A stretch of 64,000 nucleotides of DNA from Sugiyamaella lignohabitans (Eukaryota; Ascomycota; Dipodascomycetes; Dipodascales; Trichomonascaceae). The position numbers were made by a program, and so were the translations under genes. The notes beneath the pieces were generated by a model. It saw nothing but the letters and a program-made list of their open reading frames with translations. It had not been told where the DNA came from and made no database searches. The stretch spans positions 5,766,001-5,830,000 of the forward strand of contig NC_031672.1 of assembly GCF_001640025.1 (NCBI RefSeq). The letters are read 5' to 3'. Positions 60,056-64,000 of this stretch are shown piece by piece (within the stretch, counting starts at the first letter, position 1; each line of letters starts with the position of its first letter).

Positions 60056-62787
60056 TTCTCAGATTCCTATTCTGTTTTATTTCCTGTTCCCCTTACGGTG
60101 TGGAATGCTATTTTTTTTTTGGAAGCGGAAATACGAGTTAATATATCAACTCAGCCAACAGGTAGTTACCTTCAGCGATTGGATGCTTCCAGTTCTAGAC
60201 GCTCATAACTTGCACGCCTGCGCCTACGCTGAATTTTCTTTTACCCTCTATACATGACCGTTACTCAGCTTAGATCGTTACCGAGGCCAATAGAGTTTTC
60301 GGTGTGAACTGAAATAAATTTACAGTTTGAACCACACCGGGAATCACACCGGGAATCTGCAGGAACAACCCAAAACTTACTGGTAGATTAAGTTTTGGAC
60401 TCGGTCGGACCGTGATTGTCAGACAACTGTCCTTGAATTCCCGAGCCTTCTTTGCGGGATTCTGTAACTTGCTAGATAACATCAATGTCAAACATGGTCA
60501 GTTCATGCCAACCAAAGCTCGGTTCATGATATCGTGGCTTTTGATGCACTTTTCCTGCCATGTATATTTGATTCTCGTGTCTGCAGTCTGCTTCACGAAT
60601 GATATTATATTGAAAAGTACAACTAAGGAAGTTATGGCTTATTTAGACGCCTTTTTGGATGCCTCCAGTTCAAGTGAAATTCAAAATCTGAATTTCTAGA
60701 TGTTTGTCTTAGAAGCTTCTACAGGTAGCAAACGTGATGCAACCCCTTTTTATGTCATCTGGTGTGTTTGTATGTTGTTGGAAGGAAGAATGCTCCGCAG
60801 TGTTGTTATAGCTGACAGAGTGCTGTGTCAGCGAGAACAAATTACAGGCAGACCTCGGAAAAATGGATCTTCTTGATAGCACCTACAAAATATAGAAGTA
60901 TCCGGTTGTTGGCTATCTCGATGAGGGTAATGAGGTCATCAGGCTTTCAAGATCACTGTGAGTTTCTTGTCACTGTTCTCTGCTGGGGGTCTGAGTGGTC
61001 TGGGACGACGCTTTGCGTAGTCTGCTGTGAAACATACCTCTGGGCAGCAATTAACTGGAAGGCGTGCTTGACACAGAATGTCTAGGACAAGCCGATTTAT
61101 CAAATCTTGTTCAGAGGAAAGCCCATGATGATTATGGTACTATTGGAGGCATCCTTGTGCGCATGCTCTTCTTCACGTGGCTGCCTTCTATAGTACCTGT
61201 ACCTTACATAGGCGAGTTCGGAGCCAAACGGGAATCTATAGATTTAATATTATTACTTCTCACTTGTTCATTGGCATTAATACAGTGAGCTGATGGAAAA
61301 ACGCACAGTTGGCCTTCAACTTGATAATAGGCCCAATGCTCAATATATGGCGCAGAAAAACTATATAAAAGTTGGTCGAATGGCACAGTGAATGTCTCGA
61401 TTGTGAATGCTCCAACATATGTTTTAAATAAACATCCTCGCAACCTAAAATGGCAATGTAAAAATAGCTACAAAGTTTGTTGAAGGTTCTATTTATCAAT
61501 CGGGTAAGTACTCTCTGAAGCCATAGCGTAAGTTAGACATTGTGTTTAAGTGCCGCCTCTTGTGTTTGCAAGAATCTGAAAGACACTTCTCACTTCGGCT
61601 TACTGGTTGTGGGCAACTTAACACATGCTGGTGTTGGGATCGGGATTACGGATTCTACTAACTGGAACCTGGTGTGATTCAAATTCTAGGAATTGCAATA
61701 CAAGTGCCAGCCACCATTTCAAGTTGATGCTCCTCTTCGAAACGAGACTATCTATAACCAAAATAAAAAATTCACACCCGCCAAAGCATCCCCCACCCCG
61801 ACAATGCAGTAGTCTCTTGACTTAATTACCATACAAAATAATAATTTACTCAATTATATCATCATTTTAATTGGACGTAGATCCATCACCTTGTAGTGTA
61901 AGTCTTTGATGTGACTTGTAGGCATGATTCAAATCGTATCTCGGTGGATACCAGCCAGTACTAACAATATTTTTCATGTTACTTGCATCGGAATCTGTGC
62001 TCAAGCTCGGTGCTTCCTATGATATAAAAATAGAATTGCCTTGTTGACCATCAGGTGCATGAAAACGTGTTTACGTTCACATTTTTGTCGTCGTATCAGT
62101 TCTATGTACGGAATCCAAAATACGGGGTGAGCTGATGATCACAAAGTGTTTACCCCTGTCAATCAGCCCAACATAGATGCTAGCATTTACACGAAACCGA
62201 CCTAACCAAAGTAATTCCCCGCCTCCCGAAACTGCCTTTCTCTACGGGATTTACCAAAATGGACCGGGTTTCAAATCTGAAACAGTTTCTCACTTCATGG
62301 AACCTATGTGGGGGTATATGATGAGAGACACAAGGCCGAGAACTGTCCGTTTAGGTCGTTCCACTTGTCTAGATAGGAATACTTTCTCTACTACTAGATT
62401 TGATCGGAACTCGTTTCTCCTTGAACCTCTCTTTCTGTTTTGTATATATGGATAAAATGTCTCACCCCACAGCCGAATCGATGTCCAGGTAATCTCGTTC
62501 CTTAGATTATCACTGGCATCGGAGTCCATCGGATTTGAGCGGTTTAATAAGCCAAGTTCAAAGTCAAATAATCCAGAACTGTCGCTTAAACATTTATTTA
62601 GGCTTCAAAATTTCGGGCCCCGACCCTCACTGTCAACATCAGGTCACATGAGCCTGAGCCTCTCCAGGATTAATGTTCCTTCACACGACACAATCCCACG
62701 AAGCTGCAGTAAAGCACTGATAGACCATCGATAAACGCATCATTCTGTACGGCTGGCATCCACTATGCATACTTGGGAGTTTTCTTT

Positions 62788-62819
<32 letters not shown>

Positions 62820-63018
62820 ACGAAGGAGGTGAATATGAAATTTTGAACATCAAAAATAGGCATCAACACTCATTTTTATTTATTCAACCCTCAAAAATAC
62901 CCTTGAAAATAAAAAAAATAGTATCAAAAATTTAGGGACGTCATCATAAATCATTCTATGCATTAAAAAAAGGGACACTGGATCGTTGTTTATTGCACGT
63001 TTGTTCCTGACTTTCAAC
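60056..63018. other. 3-kb divergent gene-free region
   Basis: No gene or GC element supported. Several small ORFs (60412-60699, 60825-61085, 62177-62455) have no protein-like features. A 24-A run lies at 62790-62813 and A/T-rich sequence precedes the RPO41 start. Confidence 0.5.
62790..62813 (+). repeat. Poly-A tract (24 A)
   Basis: A pure run of 24 A in the upstream region of the last gene. Simple sequence; a nucleosome-excluding promoter element is one possibility. Confidence 0.85.
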
Positions 63019-64000
63019 ATGAGATCACTGGTGAAAAATAATGCCTCTCTGGGCCAGTTCAGAGCTGCCAGACTGGAATCGAGAATTTTAGCATCAACAC
63101 ATAGACGTCAGACTGTATATTCAGTGGCGACAGAAACTGGTACGACCCATCAGTCGAGATCAATCCCTCCAACGTCATTGTTAGAGTCTTCGGTCAAGAG
63201 CTCGTCGTCAGGCAGCACACTATTGAACTGGAGATTACAGCAAAAGCAAAATGATACTGGTGGTGTCAAGTTTGAGGGAGAAACTTCTTGGTCTTCGCCT
63301 AATGATCTTATTTCTAGAAATTCGTTCGCCAAAAATCATATCCATTTGTGGACGTTACTAGAAGCATGTATCGAGTCTGGTAACATGACAAGAGCAGAAT
63401 CGGTACTCATCGGTTTGAGTGAGATTGCCAACAGTTCGGATGTGACATTAGCTGTCAACAATTATTTGAACAAACTTGTCCAGTTGAATGCTGGTAATTC
63501 TTCGGTCGGTCTGCAATGGATTAAGAAGATTCGAAACAAAATATCGAAATTCGAGCCCAATACCGTCACTGACGCTATTATTTTAAAAAGTATTTATTCG
63601 TCCCATGACACTGACAAGTTACGTGAATTTGTCGTTTCTAAAAGAGGGACTTTAGGAGAGATTCTCAGTCATGTTGAAGTTTTGGGTTTAGGGGCAATGG
63701 TGAATATTGTCAAAGTAAGTATTGTGTTTGAGGGGCGTCCTGATGTAGTGTAGCTCTAACGATTGGATAGATTTGTGAAATCTCGCTGGAAAATGTGAAT
63801 TCCAAGTTCCGAAATGTCGTTGCCATGTCTTTGGAATCAAAAGGTGAAGCTGATGAACAGAATGTGAAAGATGTGTTCACCGCAAACATCACTCCTAGTG
63901 ACGCCACCAGCAGTACTGCCACTTCTAGTGGGTCTACCACTGGTGCCAAGGACACTGCCGAAGCATCCAGTAATGCCAACGGTATTGATTTAACAGAGTT
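63019..64000 (+). CDS. RPO41: Probable mitochondrial RNA polymerase, N-terminal part (cut by window end)
   Basis: Exons 63019-63714 and 63771 onward (open to the window end). The first ATG is 63019 (MRSLVKNNASLGQFRAARLE); the upstream in-frame TTG is not a start. The N-terminus is basic, without early acidic residues apart from one Glu, like a mitochondrial presequence. Residues about 105-230 are helical with the pattern HLWTLLEACIESGNMTRAES followed by further helices, resembling the pentatricopeptide-like N-terminal extension of Rpo41. Exon 2 reads ICEISLENVNSKFRNVVAMS, then a Ser/Thr-rich linker. The polymerase domain lies beyond the window, so identity rests on the N-terminal region only; another PPR-type mitochondrial protein is possible. 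Confidence 0.6.
63715..63770 (+). other. Intron in the RPO41-like gene (56 nt)
   Basis: Donor GTAAGT at 63715, branch TCTAAC, acceptor ATAG ending at 63770. Phase 0; without it the frame stops at 63751-63753. Confidence 0.88.

Noticed and set aside
60412..61085. Two small + strand ORFs (95 and 86 aa)
   Set aside because: Composition looks random, no domain, no plausible splice link to each other.
62790..62813. Poly-A run as the tail of a LINE or retroposed gene
   Set aside because: No reverse-transcriptase or gene-like sequence precedes it and no flanking duplication was seen.
1..64000. tRNA or rRNA genes
   Set aside because: I looked for B-box words (GGTTCGANNCC and complement) and cloverleaf context; near matches (such as about 56449) lack pairing stems.

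Overview
The window is nuclear DNA from an ascomycete yeast (Saccharomycotina). Evidence: URE2, MCM1, SWC3, PSY2, GCS1, SDS3, PRD1 and MIC10 homologues are recognisable; most genes are intronless; the few introns have a strict yeast grammar (GTAAGT donor, CTAAC or TACTAAC branch point 6-15 nt before the acceptor). A mitochondrial branched-chain keto acid dehydrogenase E2, which S. cerevisiae lacks, and a family of GC-rich palindromic repeats point to an early-branching lineage such as the Dipodascales/Trichomonascaceae (Sugiyamaella/Blastobotrys-like). That placement is inference. Gene density is low, about 22 protein genes in 64 kb, with several gene-free stretches of 2-6 kb.

Layout: 0.4-1.8 kb PWWP protein (Pdp3/Ioc4-like, -). 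4.7-6.3 kb MFS transporter (+). 7.7-8.4 kb MADS-box factor MCM1 (-) with a likely 5'UTR intron. 8.4-14.6 kb large gene-free, repeat-rich gap. 14.6-15.8 kb SAP-domain membrane protein (+). 16.4-17.8 kb eIF5A (-, split by an 852-nt intron). 18.5-20.9 kb Ala/His-rich C2H2 protein (-). 21.5-22.5 kb unknown, possibly PH-like (-). 22.5-27.4 kb gap containing a TGACCTCA-type repeat array in a probable 5'UTR intron of URE2 (27.4-28.4 kb, +). 28.7-30.1 kb protein with a chromo-shadow-like C-terminus (-). 31.7-33.2 kb aldehyde dehydrogenase (+). 33.4-34.3 kb SDS3 (-). 35.2-36.3 kb GCS1 ArfGAP (-). 36.9-40.1 kb PSY2, three exons (-). 41.9-43.0 kb unknown nuclear-type protein (+). 43.2-46.1 kb SWC3 (-). 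46.4-48.7 kb PRD1 (-). 49.4-50.9 kb BCKDH E2 (+). 51.4-51.8 kb MIC10, two exons (+). 52.0-53.3 kb F-box protein (-). 53.6-55.9 kb enolase, two exons (-). 58.4-60.1 kb homeodomain factor (-). 63.0 kb to the end: 5' part of a probable mitochondrial RNA polymerase RPO41 (+).

The genes do not form one pathway. Themes that recur are chromatin and transcription (Pdp3-like, Mcm1, Sds3, Swc3, homeodomain, chromo-shadow-like), mitochondria (MIC10, BCKDH E2, RPO41, possibly a PRD1 isoform) and core metabolism or translation (enolase, ALD, eIF5A).

The standout feature is a family of nested-palindrome GC elements at about 26 sites. The intact form is about 137 bp (nine copies of 129-143 bp), with inverted ends of about 34 bp that begin GCCTCCGGCGG and exchangeable inner hairpins. 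Nearly all paired copies combine one 'B' hairpin arm with one 'A' or 'C' arm. They sit in almost every intergenic gap, favour gene 3' ends, are absent from exons, and occur once inside an intron (PSY2). They look like a MITE/foldback family, or a structured 3'-end element, and are the best candidate here for an undescribed system.
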